From Rhabdophis nuchalis (lineage: Eukaryota > Chordata > Lepidosauria > Squamata > Natricidae): a stretch of DNA of 64,000 nt. The notes beneath the pieces are model-generated. The model had not been told where the DNA came from. It made no database searches and worked only from the letters and a program-made list of their open reading frames with translations. The translations under genes were made by a program, and so were the position numbers. The stretch is taken from contig CM077644.1 in NCBI GenBank assembly GCA_039707465.1, forward strand, positions 215,945,962-216,009,961. Direction: 5' to 3'. Below, piece by piece: positions 1 to 10,274 of this stretch. Position 1 is the first letter of the stretch; each line of letters begins with the position of its first letter.

Positions 1-239
1 AGTAATCATGCAGAATGAAACCCATTTAGATGAATACCAGCAGGTAAGGGGCCAGTGAATGGAAGTTCTTTATACAATCAGCTTGCAAAAATTATGGGGA
101 AGACACACTCAACACTTATGTAATATAGTGCACAGTGAACTTGATCCAGGCATGAAATTCAGCAGTTTCTGACAGGTTCTAGAGAACTGGTAGCAGAAAT
201 TTTGAGTAGTTTGGAGAACTGGCAAATGCCACTTCTGAG

Positions 240-415
240 TGGCCCCAGAGTGGGGTGGGAATGGAGATTTTGAAATATCCTTTCCTCAGGAGTGGGGATG
301 GAATGAGGATTTTGCAGTATCCTTTTCCTGGAGTGAGGAAGGAATGGGGATTTTGCAGCATCCTTTCCCTGGAGTGGGATGGGAATGGAGATTTTGCAGT
401 ATCCTTCCCCCAGGA
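240..415. repeat. 41-bp minisatellite, left block (about 4 units)
   Basis: The word GATTTTG recurs at 266, 308, 349 and 390, giving a 41-42 bp period. Units differ by a few substitutions. The unit matches sequence that occurs about twice inside normal copies of the same MITE, for example 31494-31560 in the opposite orientation, so the array appears to have grown inside the element. Confidence 0.85.
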
Positions 416-961
416 GTTCAAGTTCAAGTTTATTACATTTATATACCGCCCTATCTCCCTGATGGGACTCAGGGCAGTGCACAGGAATAATAAAAACACA
501 ACAATAAATACAATAGAAATATTAAAAATAGATTAAATTTAGAACCCATGCTAAAATTATCAATTAAGAACCCTACTAAAATCCCATTTAAAACTATACC
601 AGGCTGGCAGCATGAAATAAGTGTGTTTTTAATGCCCGACGGAAGAGGCGCAGGTCTGTGATAGTACGAAGGTCGGGGGGCAGGTCATTCCAGAGGGCAG
701 GGGCTGCCACAGAGAAGGCTCTCACCCTGGGAGTCACCAGCCGGCATTGTCCGGAAGACGGTACCCTGAGGAGGCCCTCCCTGTGGGAGCGGACAGGTCA
801 AAGGGAGGTATGTGGTAGGAGGTAACCAGGTCCCATGCCATGGAGCGCTTTAAAGATGGTTACTAACACATTGAAGCGCACCCTGAAGGCCACAGGTAGC
901 CAGTGCAGCTCGCGCAGGAGAGGTGTTACATGGGAGTATCTCGAAACTCACGAAATCCCTC
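416..961 (-). mobile_element. L2 LINE 3' fragment
   Basis: On the minus strand this is the end of an L2 ORF2 and its 3' UTR. The plus strand shows the complement of the L2 3' motif (TATACCGCCC, ATGGGACTCAGGGC) and the antisense of the C-terminal coding part found intact at 39990-42725. It sits between minisatellite units, so it inserted after the array had formed. It is 5' truncated with several indels. Confidence 0.85.
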
Positions 962-1400
962 GGGGGAGGGAATGGGGATTTTGCAGTATCCTTCCCCTGG
1001 AGTGGGGAGGGAATGGGGATTTTGCAGTATCCTTTCCCTGGAGTGAGGAGGGAATGGGGATTTTGCAGTAACCTTCCTCCGGAGTGGGATGGGAATGGAG
1101 ATTTTGCGGTATCCTTCCCCCAGGAGTGGGGAGGGAATGTGGATTTTGCAGTATCATTCCACTGGAGTGCGGAGGGAATGGGGATTTTGCAGTAACCTTT
1201 CCTTGGAGTGGGGAGGGAATGGAGATTTTGCAATATCTTTCCCTCAGGAATGGGGGGGGGATGGGGATTTTGCAGTATCCTTCCACTGGAGTGCAGAGGG
1301 AATGGGGATTTTGCAGTAACCTTTCCCTGGAGTGAGGAGGGAATGGGGATTTTGCAGTACCCTTCCCCCAGATTGAGGTGGGAATGGAAATTTTGCAGCA
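962..1400. repeat. 41-bp minisatellite, right block (about 11 units)
   Basis: GATTTTGC recurs at 977, 1018, 1059, 1100, 1142, 1183, 1224, 1266, 1307 and 1348, a regular 41-42 bp step. Both strands stay open in several frames, which produces long but meaningless ORFs (for example 850-1431 minus). Confidence 0.9.
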
Positions 1401-1473
1401 TCTTTCTCCTGCCACGCCCACCAAGCTGCACCCACAGAACCAGTAATTTAAAAAAAATTGAATTTCACCACTG

Positions 1474-2561
1474 AGTTGATCATCAGCATGTTACATCTTG
1501 GTCTGGTTAATGTAAATGGACTGTTGGTGGAAAAATGACAGGCTAGATGTAAGGAAAGACTGTGCTAAATTAGGGAGGCAAGTGGTGAAGAGTATTCACG
1601 CACAGAATTAGGGTAGCAAAGGATTTGGGGGAAGATAAGTGTGACATGCTTGGGGTTGCCAATTTTCCCTGCTGGCATCTAGATATCTATGTTGTAATCC
1701 AAACAAATGTTCTGGAGCTTGTCTGTGTCAGCTTTAGTGATAAAAAGAAACCGGTGGAAGTATTAATTTATATTCCCATAGGAAAGCTTCTTTCCCTAGG
1801 GACAGAAGGAAGAACTATTGGACTGAACTGGCATCAAGGATAAGGTTGTAAAAAATTGCAGACATAACTCTTGGGTCCAAATTGAAGTAGAAGCTTGAAA
1901 AATGGCTGGCAAGTAAAATAGAGTAGACAGAAGATGGATGTTGAAGATGTACTATTAGTTTTAGGACAAAGATAATTTAGCATGTGAGCCTCAAATGGAC
2001 TGGTAGTTTTTATACTTCCGAAAGCTTGTTAGTTCTGGAGTGACTCAAAGTCCATGAAGCAGAGTTAGTCACGATAGAGACAAGATCAGAATGGCATGAA
2101 GAACACCGAGAAACAAACACAAACCAATACACAGAGCATAGAATGAGTGCCAGAACTTGCCAATCAATGTCATTTCAAATTATGATTTTGTACTGTATAG
2201 TACTAGCTAGGCCTCCTTGCTTGGTGCCAGTTGCAACTTTGATAATACCTCTTCCGTTTCATCACATACGTTTAGACAAGAAAAAGAAGAAGAAAGAACT
2301 CAAGAAAGAGTTTCAGAGAGCTATTAAAAGAGACAAGAATTGGTGTTGCAACACTATCTGTAAAGATTGAAATAGCAGGGAAAAACAAAAGTTCTGTGGC
2401 TGTGCCCCTGTCTTATAGAATACCTTTTCCCTATCAATCTGGCAGGCTCCCACCCTGTTAGACTTCCAGAAGTCCATTAAAATCTGTCTCTTCTACCCAA
2501 ATACTGGAGTAAAAGGGTGTGGAGGGTTGATGGGGTGTTTTTGACTGAGAAAGAAAGAGAA

Positions 2562-2594
<33 letters not shown>

Positions 2595-3104
2595 AAAGAG
2601 AAGTTTCCTGAAGATAGTCTCAAGCATGAGTTTGAAAGCTCAGAAGAATAAACCTTGTGTCCCAGTTACCAACTCAGATTTGATCTTGCAACATTATCCT
2701 GGTACACATATATTTGTCTTAATTCATAAAAAAATATCTGATCTAGGAAGGTCTAAGTACAAACTGGTAGGCTAAAAGACACCACTTAGAAAAGGCTAAG
2801 AGCATGAGACATTATTGCTGATGACCACTGGGTAATTGAAAAAGCCCAGGAATACCCCAAAATGGCCAGTTTGGTTAGCACCAGGTTAGAAATCAGAAAA
2901 CTGTGAGTCTAATCATGAACTTATACAAGGAAAGCCAGTTGGGTGACTTAGGCCAGTTACTCATTCTCAATCCAAGTCACCTCCTAGGAGGAGAAAGGAG
3001 TACTAGGTTCACTGCCTTGAGTTATTTATAAAAATATTTATATAAAATTTAGAATTTCATTTAGGGTATTTTAGAATTTAAAAAAATCTATAAAAGTAAG
3101 CCAC
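1474..3104. other. No gene or recognised repeat except a GA tract
   Basis: AT-rich unique-looking sequence. Short frames here (1625-1843, 2143-2370) show no domain. The lysine run in the second comes from an AAG-rich stretch. Confidence 0.5.
2549..2597. repeat. (GA)n / (GAAA)n simple repeat
   Basis: Purine-only tract of AGAAA units passing into a pure GA run. Confidence 0.9.
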
Positions 3105-3470
3105 TGGTTATTTTATTATTATTATTTAGATTTGCATTGCTGCCCATCTTAAAAGAAGTCTGGATGGCTCATAACAATAAATATATAAAAAAGCATAAAG
3201 ATATATAAGAAAAACTAAAATCCTGGCACCTCAGTCAACCTACAGTCAATGTAACCCAACAATCCTCCACAGGTTCCAGCTCTTTACTCCAGTGTTGGGG
3301 TCGAAGAATCAGAACAATTTAATGACCTTCTGGAAGTGTAACAGGGTGGAGACCTGCCAGATTGATAGAGGAAGGATGTTCTATAAGGCAAGGACAGCGA
3401 CAGAGAAGGCATGCTTCCTAGGTCTCATTAGGTGGCAATATTTTAGAGAAGGGACCTGGAATGTCTCTGA
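3105..3470 (-). mobile_element. Old L2/CR1-type LINE 3' end
   Basis: TTATTATTATTTAGATTTGCATTGCTGCCCAT followed by GGCTCATAACAATAAATA is a decayed antisense LINE 3' tail of the form seen intact elsewhere in the window. Further right, CAGAGAAGGC and a GTGGCAATATT block match the antisense C-terminal coding region of L2-like LINEs. Heavily diverged; the clade is uncertain. Confidence 0.5.
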
Positions 3471-3478
3471 CTGATCTA

Positions 3479-4823
3479 CCGTATCTGCCGGCGTATAAGA
3501 CGACTTTTTTGCCCTGAAAAACATGCCTCCAAGTGGAGGGGTCGTCTTATACGCCGGGTCGTCCGCGAGGTCCCCTTCTTGCAAGTCTACGCGCAATGGT
3601 TTCCTCTTTCCCCCCTGTCTCTTTCCCCTCCATGCAAGTCTCTCGCGCGCGATGGTTTCCTCTTTCCCCTTCATGCAAGTCTCTCTCGCGCGCGATGGTT
3701 TCCTCTTTCCCCCTGTCTCTTTCCCCTCCATGCAAGTCTCTCTCGCGCGCGATGGTTTCCTCTTTCCCCCTGTCTCTTTCCCCTCCATGCAAGTCTCTCT
3801 CGCGCGCGATGGTTTCCTCTTTCCCCCTGTCTCTTTCTCCTCCGCACAAGTCTCTCTCTCGCGTGATGGTTTCCTCTTTCCCCTCCATGCAAGTCTCTCT
3901 CGCGCGCGATGGTTTCCTCTTTCCCCCTGTCTCTTTCCCCTCCATGCAAGTCTCTCGCGCGCACGATGGTTTCCTCTTTCCCCTCCATGCAAGTCTCTCG
4001 CGCGCGCGATGGTTTCCTCTTTCCCCCTGTCTCTTTCCCCTCCATGCAAGTCTCTCTCTCGCGCGATGGTTTCCTCTTTCCCCCTGTCTCTTTCTCCTCT
4101 GCGCAAGTCTCTCTCACGCGCGATGGTTTCCTCTTTCCCCTCCATGCAAGTCTCTCTTGCGCGCGATGGTTTCCTCTTTCCCCCTGTCTCTTTCTCCTCC
4201 GCGCAAGTCTCTCTCTCGCGCGATGGTTTCCTCTTCCCCCCTGTCTCTTTCTCCTCCGCGCAAGTCTCTCGCGCGATGGTTTCCTCTTCCCCCCTGTCTC
4301 TTTCTCCTCCGCGCAAGTCTCTCTCGCGATGGTTTCCTCCCCCCTGTCTCTTTCCCCTCCGCGCAAGACTTGCACGGAGAGAGAGACTTGCACTGAAAGA
4401 GACAGGGGGGAAGGAGGAAACCATCGCGCAAGAGGGGAAAGAGACAGGGGGGGAGGAGGAAACCATCCGCAGCCACGCAGAGACTTGCCGCTTTTCCACG
4501 CGTGCAATTACAAGGCAAGTTTCCACCGCTGGTCTGAAGTGCAGTGACAGTGACAGAGAGAGAGAGAGGCCCAGAGCGAGAGAGAGAGACAGAGGGAGGG
4601 AATCAGAGTCTGTCAGGTACACACAGGGAGGGAGAAACAGAGAGAGACAGGGAGGGAGGGAGGGAGGGAAGGTGACAAAGAGCCACAGAGACATTGTGTG
4701 TGGAAGGTGTGCGGAAGAGGGGGTAGTCTTATACAGCGAGTATATAACAAACTCTATATTTTGAGTGGAAATGATGGGGGGTCGTCTTATACGCCCAGTC
4801 GTCTTATACGCCGGCAAATACGG
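3479..4823. mobile_element. TA-flanked MITE carrying a 57/43-bp tandem array
   Basis: The termini are near-perfect inverted repeats of 26 bp (25 of 26 match), beginning CCGTATYTGCCGGCGTATAA, flanked on both sides by TA (3477-3478 and 4824-4825). This suits a Tc1/mariner-type target. A subterminal TATAAGACGAC motif is repeated near both ends. The interior is a pyrimidine-rich tandem array (3594-4370) followed by purine-rich inverted copies (4371-4475), so the strand can fold back. No transposase. Long ORFs across it on both strands (up to 492 codons) are artefacts of a 57-bp (19-codon) stop-free unit. Confidence 0.8.
3594..4370. repeat. Tandem array with two unit lengths, 57 and 43 bp
   Basis: GATGGTTTCC recurs at 3651, 3694, 3751, 3808, 3865, 3908, 3965, 4008, 4065, 4122, 4165, 4222, 4275 and 4328. 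The steps are 43, 57, 57, 57, 43, 57, 43, 57, 57, 43, 57, 53 and 53. Short units lack a 14-bp CCCCTGTCTCTTTC-like segment. Each unit carries a GCGCGCG run, unusual in CpG-depleted surroundings. Confidence 0.95.
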
Positions 4824-5080
4824 TAGTAAAGTCACAAAATAAGGCTGCACATCCTCCACTTTTTAAAAAAATTAATCTACAGTATATGCTGAATATATCT
4901 TAAGGGAAGTAGATTAGAAGATGAGAATGGTTTACAATTAGAGGAACAGCCATCAATAACCTGCCTCCTACTGATAACTACTAGCTGAAAATGCAAAGGA
5001 TCTGCATGCTCCCGTAATGAAAGACAAGGAAGACAGTAAAAATTGGACTAATATTACATATTAGAAAGCTAAATTAATGA

Positions 5081-5620
5081 CAACAAGCAGTGACAATGAA
5101 GATTTAGAAATGACAGTAGAAATGACAATGAAGATTTCAAAGTACTAAATGGATTCCTCCCTTTAGGAGTCACCATCAAGAGTAAAGGAGCAGGTAATGA
5201 AGAAATATGCTGTGGACTAAATGTCTATGGAGATTCTCAGTCACCCAGAGCTCTTGGATGAGGAGCAAAATGTCTTCAATAAAACCCCAAGAAGTCCAGT
5301 TGTCGCTTGAAAAAGCACCTTTGGTGGACTGACATTTGGTAGAGAAATCATAATGACCTTGGAAAAGATATTCAGATCCTGTGAGATGTCTATACCTATA
5401 AAGATTACTTATAATGCAAGCAATGTGGCACTAAATGGAAGTGAAAGTTGGACTTTGAAGAAGTAAGATAGAAAGAATATTGATGCTTTTGAACTTAACA
5501 TTGAGAAAAGTGCTGAGAATACCATGGACATGGAAGAAAAAAATGGATCATTGAACAAATCAATTCAGCATTCTCACTTGAGGCACAATTGACCAGGCTC
5601 TTAGAATTCATGGGTTTTTC
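5081..5620 (+). pseudogene. BovB (RTE) ORF2 C-terminal relic
   Basis: Conceptual translation gives degraded BovB segments such as MTLEKIFRSCE and GSESWTLKK followed by a NIDAFEL-like stretch, matching the region after the RT palm in the better copy at 56940-57790. Multiple stops and frameshifts. It is interrupted at 5219-5323 by a small foldback insert. Confidence 0.65.
5219..5323. mobile_element. Small Penelope-like 3' foldback insert
   Basis: GAGATTCTCAGTCACCCAG is followed by an oppositely oriented CTTGGATGAGGAGCAAAATG...AAGTCCAGTTG segment. Both parts recur, in one orientation, at 50177-50330. GTGGACT occurs at 5212-5218 and 5324-5330 and may be a 7-bp target duplication. Assignment to Penelope-like elements is inferred from the inverted arrangement and the GGATGAG...AAA motif. 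Confidence 0.4.
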
Positions 5621-6078
5621 TTTGCGTTAGATTTCTGTACGAATAAGAGATATTCTATCCCACTTGACCCCCTGCTCAGTGTAGATGGATAATGTAATTT
5701 TATTCCATTTTTAAAATATAACTTAGATAAATCACATGTAGAATACAAAATAGAATGAACTTGAAATTCTCTATTTTAAAGAAGTTGAGAGATGATGACC
5801 ATTAACAGATTTGATTCCATAGAAAAAGAAAGATTCTGCTCCCAGATCCTTATATTTTGTAGATACTTTGCCCGCCACTGAATTCTTTCTTTGACTATAG
5901 GTTGTCCTTGACCTATGACCACAACTGAGCCCAAAATTTCTGCTGCTAAGGGAGACATTTTTGAAATGCATTTTGCTCCATTTTATGACGTTTCTTGCCC
6001 CAGTTGTTAAGTGAATTGTTAAGTTAGGATCACATGGTACATATGTGGTGCACTGACAATAAATAATAATAATAACAA

Positions 6079-6258
6079 CAACAGTGGAACTGCAAAAAAC
6101 TGTGCTACTTGGAACATCTTATATTTTAAGATGGTACTTGGTTGATACCTAGCACACTGGCAGCAAACCGTATCAACCATTAGCACCAGTCAATGGTATT
6201 TGTAATGCATTTTTAAATGTTCAGTTGGCTGAGTTTCATGTTTAATAGTAATAATAAT
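6079..6258 (+). mobile_element. R4 LINE 3' UTR fragment
   Basis: From CAGTGGAACTGCAAAAAACT to GAGTTTCATGTTTAATA it is almost identical to the 3' end of the R4 copy at 7788-7955, ending in a short TAATAATAATAA tail. It is a very short 5'-truncated insertion. Confidence 0.75.
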
Positions 6259-7958
6259 TCCAAAGTACAGAAAAAATACTGCAGGCTGTGAAAACGGAGA
6301 ACAGCATAAAAAAAACAGAAACAAAGGCAGAGTATAAAGAAAAACAGCTGGATAACAGATTAAATAGATGGAAAACCAAAGCTTTGTATGAACAGCACTT
6401 GAAAAACATTGAAGGAAAATGTGATGACAACTTGACATGGACATGGCTTAAGATAGGAACTATCAAGAAAGAAACGGAAGATTTAATACTGGCTGCTCAA
6501 GAACAAGCACTATAAATGAATGCCATGAAAGCGAAGATACAAAAATCCACCGACAACCCAAACTGCCGACTTTGCAATAACAAAGTTGAAACTGTTTCAC
6601 ATTTAATCTATGAATGCAGCAAAATAGCACAAACTGATTACAAAGCTAGACATGACTGATACGCCAGTTGCGCCCCTTACTGGACCGGGGAGCCCTTCGC
6701 ACAGTCACTCAAGCGCTTGTGACATCCCGGCTGGATTATTGCAACGCTCTCTACATGGGGCTCCCCTTGAGGTGCACTCAAAAGCTACAGTTAGTACAGA
6801 ATGCGGCCGCGTGGGTGATTATGGGTGCCTCAAGGCAAACCCACGTAACACCTCTCCTGCGCGAGCTGCACTGGCTGCCTGTGGCCTTTCGAGTGCGCTT
6901 CAAGGTGTTGACGACCATCTTTAAATCGCTCCATGGCTCGGGGCCTAGCTATATACGAGACCGCCTCCTGCCCCATACATCCCTTCGTCCGATCCGCTCC
7001 CACAGAGAGGGCCTTCTCGGGGTGCCGTCGGCGGGGCAATGCCGGTTGGCGATACCCAGGGGAAGGGCCTTCTCTGTGGCGGGCCGGCCCTCTGGAACGA
7101 CCTACGCCTCTTCCGCCAACGTCTTAAAACGTATTTATTTCAGCAAGCCGGCCTAGGATAGCCCCCTGCTTCTGACTTTTTAAAATATAAATTATAAATT
7201 TGGGAAGGTTTTAACATGGGTTTTAGCACGGGTTAACTAATTTAATATATTTTAACTGATATTTATTGTATTTTGTGGTTTTAATAATGCCTGTGCGCCG
7301 CCCTGGGTCCTAACAAGGAGAAGGGCGGGGTAGAAATTTAATAAAATAAAATAAAATAAATAAATAAGTTGCTAAATTAATCCACTGGACATTATGTTAA
7401 AAATATGATTTACCTCTATCCAGAAAATCATGGGAACATAAAGTGGAAAAAGTTATCAAAAATAAGAAGTTGAAGATCTTGTGGGACTTTCGAATATAAA
7501 TGGATCATTATTTGGAGCACAACACACCAGATATCATGGTTGTAGGGGGCCAAAATGTACAGTTGATTGATATCGCTGTTTCTGGAGATGCCAGAGTCAA
7601 AGAAAAAGAACTAGAAAAAATAATGAAATATCGCGACCTGGCCATCGAAACTACACAGCTATGGATGAAGCATGTAACAGTGATGCTCATTGTCATCGGG
7701 GTGGGGGTGAGGGGGTGGGGGCCACTTGGTACCATGTCCAAAAATTTTACAAGATACATCAACAAATTGCAGCTTCCTGCAATAACACCAGTGGAACTGC
7801 AAAAAACTGTGCTACTTGGAACATCTTATATTTTAAGAAGGTACTTGGTTGATACCTAGGACACTGGCAGCAGACCGTATCAACTATTAGCACCAGTCAA
7901 TGGTATTTGTAATGCATTTTTGAATGTTCAGTTGGCTGAGTTTCATGTTTAATGAATA
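6259..7958 (+). pseudogene. R4-clade LINE ORF2 relic, split by L2
   Basis: Codes for the C-terminal half of an R4/Dong-type ORF2. First comes a segment with LKIGTIKKETEDLILAAQEQA, then a CCHC knuckle (CRLCNNKVETVSHLIYEC). After the L2 insertion (6659-7366) the restriction-enzyme-like endonuclease region follows (NTPDIMVVGG...LIDIAVSGDARV, PD...D layout). Reading frames are broken by stops and the L2. The 3' UTR ends at about 7955. The short frames 6288-6515 and 7500-7859 are pieces of it. Confidence 0.75.
6659..7366 (+). mobile_element. L2 LINE 3' fragment inside R4
   Basis: Carries the L2 ORF2 C-terminus (frame 6668-7156: RPLLDRGALRTVTQALVTSR, HVTPLLRELHWLPVAF), very close to the intact copy at 39990-42725, but frameshifted near the end where WNDLPP should be. 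The 3' UTR has the GCCGCCCTGGGTCC...AGGGCGGGG hairpin and an AATAAAATAAA tail. It belongs to the youngest-looking L2 group of the window. Confidence 0.9.
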
Positions 7959-8775
7959 AGCTGACCAAAAACTAACTTGAAACTGGTTAAGATCAGGAGT
8001 ACTGAAAAAAGAAACAGAAGGCTTTATTTTGGCAGCTCAAGAACAAGCCTTAGCCACAAACTGCATGAAGGCAAAAATTCAACATGTTACCAACAACAGC
8101 AAATGTTGCCTCTGTAATGAGAAAGATGAGACAGTCGACCACCTGATCAGTGGGTGCAGCAAAATTTCACAAACTGACTACCTACAATGCCATGACTGCG
8201 TTGCTAAGATCATTCACTGGAAATTGTGCCAGACGTTTGGATTTGAGTATAGCAAAAATCACTGGGAACATCAGGTTGAGAAAGTTTTAGAGAATGAGAA
8301 AGTCAAGATCTTGTGGGACTTCAGAATTCAGACTGACAGGCACTTGTCCTACAACACACCTGATATAACAATCGTTGAAAAGAAAAAAGTATGGTTCGTT
8401 GACATTGCAATACCTGGCGATGCACGAATTGAAAATAAGCAGCAAGAAAAAAAATCACAAAAAAACGGGACTTGCAAATTGAAGTTGAGCGACAATGGAA
8501 AAAGAAATTGTGTGTTGTCCTGATTGTAATTGGAACCCTTGGAGCAATACCTAAAGGGCTACCTCACTATTTAGAAATTCTAAATTTACCGGACTTGAAC
8601 AGTCTGACTACAAAAAACCACCCTACTTGGAACAGCTTATATCCTCTGACGTTACCTTAACAGTTCCTAGGTCCTTGGTTAGGACTTGAGCTGTTGAGCT
8701 ATCAACCAGCCCCAAAGGCTGTGAATCTCACCAAAGATTAACCACAGAATAATAATAATAATAATAATAATAATC
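7959..8775 (+). mobile_element. R4-clade LINE 3' fragment with (AAT)n tail
   Basis: A second, distinct R4 copy. It contains the open frame at 8029-8523, a 3' UTR without close match to the neighbouring copy, and a tail of about nine AAT units (8749-8775). It abuts the right half of the split MITE. Confidence 0.75.
8029..8523 (+). pseudogene. R4 ORF2 C-terminus: zinc knuckle plus REL endonuclease
   Basis: 164 codons. A CX2CX8HX4C knuckle (CCLCNEKDETVDHLISGC) at about residues 27-44 is followed by an endonuclease-like region with PDITIVEKKKVWFVDIAIPG at about 110-130, matching the PD...D pattern of the restriction-like nuclease of R4/R2-type LINEs. The frame shifts after about residue 140: the real continuation (VLIVIGTLGAIPKGL) lies in another frame at 8472-8660. 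The RT domain is absent through 5' truncation. R4 elements are known in lizards; the call rests on these motifs. Confidence 0.75.
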
Positions 8776-9064
8776 ACAGTTGTTAAGTGAATCTGGCTCC
8801 CCCATTGACTTTGCTGATCAGAAGATTACAAAAGGTAATCCCATGACCCTGGGACACTGCAACCATCATAAATACTTATCAGTTGTCAAGCATCTGAATT
8901 TTGATCACGTGACCATGGGTTCCTTTTTTTTTCTATCTGCAACATTTGTAAGTATAAAAAACAGGCCATAAATCATTTTTGTCAGTGCTGTTATAACTTT
9001 GAATGGTCGCTAAATGAAGTGTTGTAAATCAAGGACTACCTGTATTAGCAAACAATGTTTCCTT

Positions 9065-9806
9065 AGAGTATAATACGCTCCAAAGTATAAGATGCAACAT
9101 ATTTTTGGGAGCATAAGACACTCTGAAGTTTAAGATGCACCTAGCTTTTGGGGAGTAAAACAAGAAAAAAAATCCGCCCCTGCCTCCCAGCAATTTGCTT
9201 CCTTGCAGAAAACAGCAAACATCCTGTTTCAGTTTCAGTTCCAGCACAGCCTGATTAGCAGAAGAAGAAAAAATATTCCTCTGCCTCCTAGCAATTTGCC
9301 TCCTTGCCTGTTTCATTTTCATTTTCAACACAGTCTGATTAGCATAAGCAGCTGATTGTCTGTTGGATCGGCCTCCTGAGGATCAGCTGTTTCAAGTTGC
9401 AGGGATTGCCATTGCCTATTGCTGCTCCACATGCCCTGTTTTCAGCCTCTGTATCCCATTTTCCATCTCCACATGTCCCCTTTTCCGTCCATTCTGGGTG
9501 ACGGGAATCGGAATGGGAGGAAAATGGGGCACGCGGAGGCAGCAATAGGCAATGGCAATCCCTGCAGCCTGAAACAGCTGATCCTCAGGAGGCCGATCCA
9601 ACAGGCAATCAGCTGCTTGTGCTAATCAGGCTGTGTTGAAGCTGAAATTGAAACAGGCTGATTGCTGTAAGGAGGCAAATTGCTGGAAGGCAAAGGCTAA
9701 AGGGTGGGTGCCGGCGGGTGGAGCTACATTTGGTGTATAAGATGCACCTAAATTTTCATGCTCTTTTGGGGGGAATGCGTCTTATACCCCCCCAAAAAAC
9801 AGTATG
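9065..9806. mobile_element. Foldback MITE with long inner arms
   Basis: Inner arms of about 130 bp (9290-9425 and 9540-9675) are reverse complements around a loop of about 110 bp. The same peptide (MDRPPEDQLFQ...) can therefore be read on both strands. Outer parts repeat a TATAAGATGCACCTA motif on both sides. Termini are decayed and no target duplication is certain. Confidence 0.65.
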
Positions 9807-9835
9807 TGTGAGATGGAAAAATACAAACAACATAT

Positions 9836-10274
9836 TTTTTATTTTATTTTATTAAATTTATATCCCGCCCTTCTCCAAACGGACCCAGGGCGGCGCACAG
9901 GAATGTTAAAATACATACAAAACATATAAAATTTAAAAAACTTATTCTAGTAAAACCTGTGCTAAAAACCGAATTAAAATCCCAAATTTAAAACTGTCTA
10001 ATGGTCAATACAGGGGGTTACGCTAGGCCGGCTAGATGGAATAAATGTGTCTTCAGACACTTGCGGAAGAGGCGGAGGTCAGAGATGGTACGGAGTTCAG
10101 GAGGTAGGTCGTTCCAGAGGGCTGGCCCAGTCACAGAGAAGGCTCTTCCCCTGGGTGTTGCCAGTCGGCATTGTCCAGCCGACGGCACCCTGAGGAGGCC
10201 CTCTCTGTGGGAGCGTATCAGTCTGAGGGATGTATGGAGCAGGAGGCGGTCTCGCATATAACTAGGCCCCGAGC
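9836..10274 (-). mobile_element. L2 LINE 3' fragment
   Basis: Antisense (TAAAA)n tail, then CCCGCCCTTCTCC...ACCCAGGGCGGCGC, then the antisense C-terminus (WNDLPPELRTISDLRLFRK on minus, within 10018-10446). It ends at a CATA repeat where the 5' truncation lies. Confidence 0.9.

Larger units (their letters stand above)
147..1473 (-). mobile_element. hAT-type MITE with expanded interior, split by an L2
   Basis: The left end resembles the inverted right end of shorter copies at 31432 and 28911, and the right end reads ATTTCACCACTG, the complement of the CAGTGGTGGRATTCA terminus. The flanks ACTTGATC (139-146) and AGTTGATC (1474-1481) match at 7 of 8 bases, as expected for a hAT target duplication. 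Between the ends lie a 41-bp minisatellite (240-415 and 962-1400) and an antisense L2 3' fragment (416-961). Without the array and the L2 the element would be near the 200-280 bp of its relatives. It has no transposase and would have been moved in trans. Confidence 0.8.
5898..9042 (+). mobile_element. TA MITE split by R4 LINEs
   Basis: The left half (5898-about 6037) and the right half (about 8776-9042) together follow the order of the better-preserved copy at 11177-11616. The left half starts GGTTGTCCTTGACCTATGAC and the right half ends AATCAAGGACTACCTG, so they are inverted termini, with TA on each side. The break falls inside the same GTTGTTAAGT-rich segment in both halves. Everything between is later insertion. 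Confidence 0.7.

Noticed and set aside
850..1431. 193-codon minus-strand frame with repeating KIPIPS/KSPFPP words
   Set aside because: It runs along the 41-bp minisatellite, which has no stops in these frames, and then into the antisense L2; there is no start context or domain.
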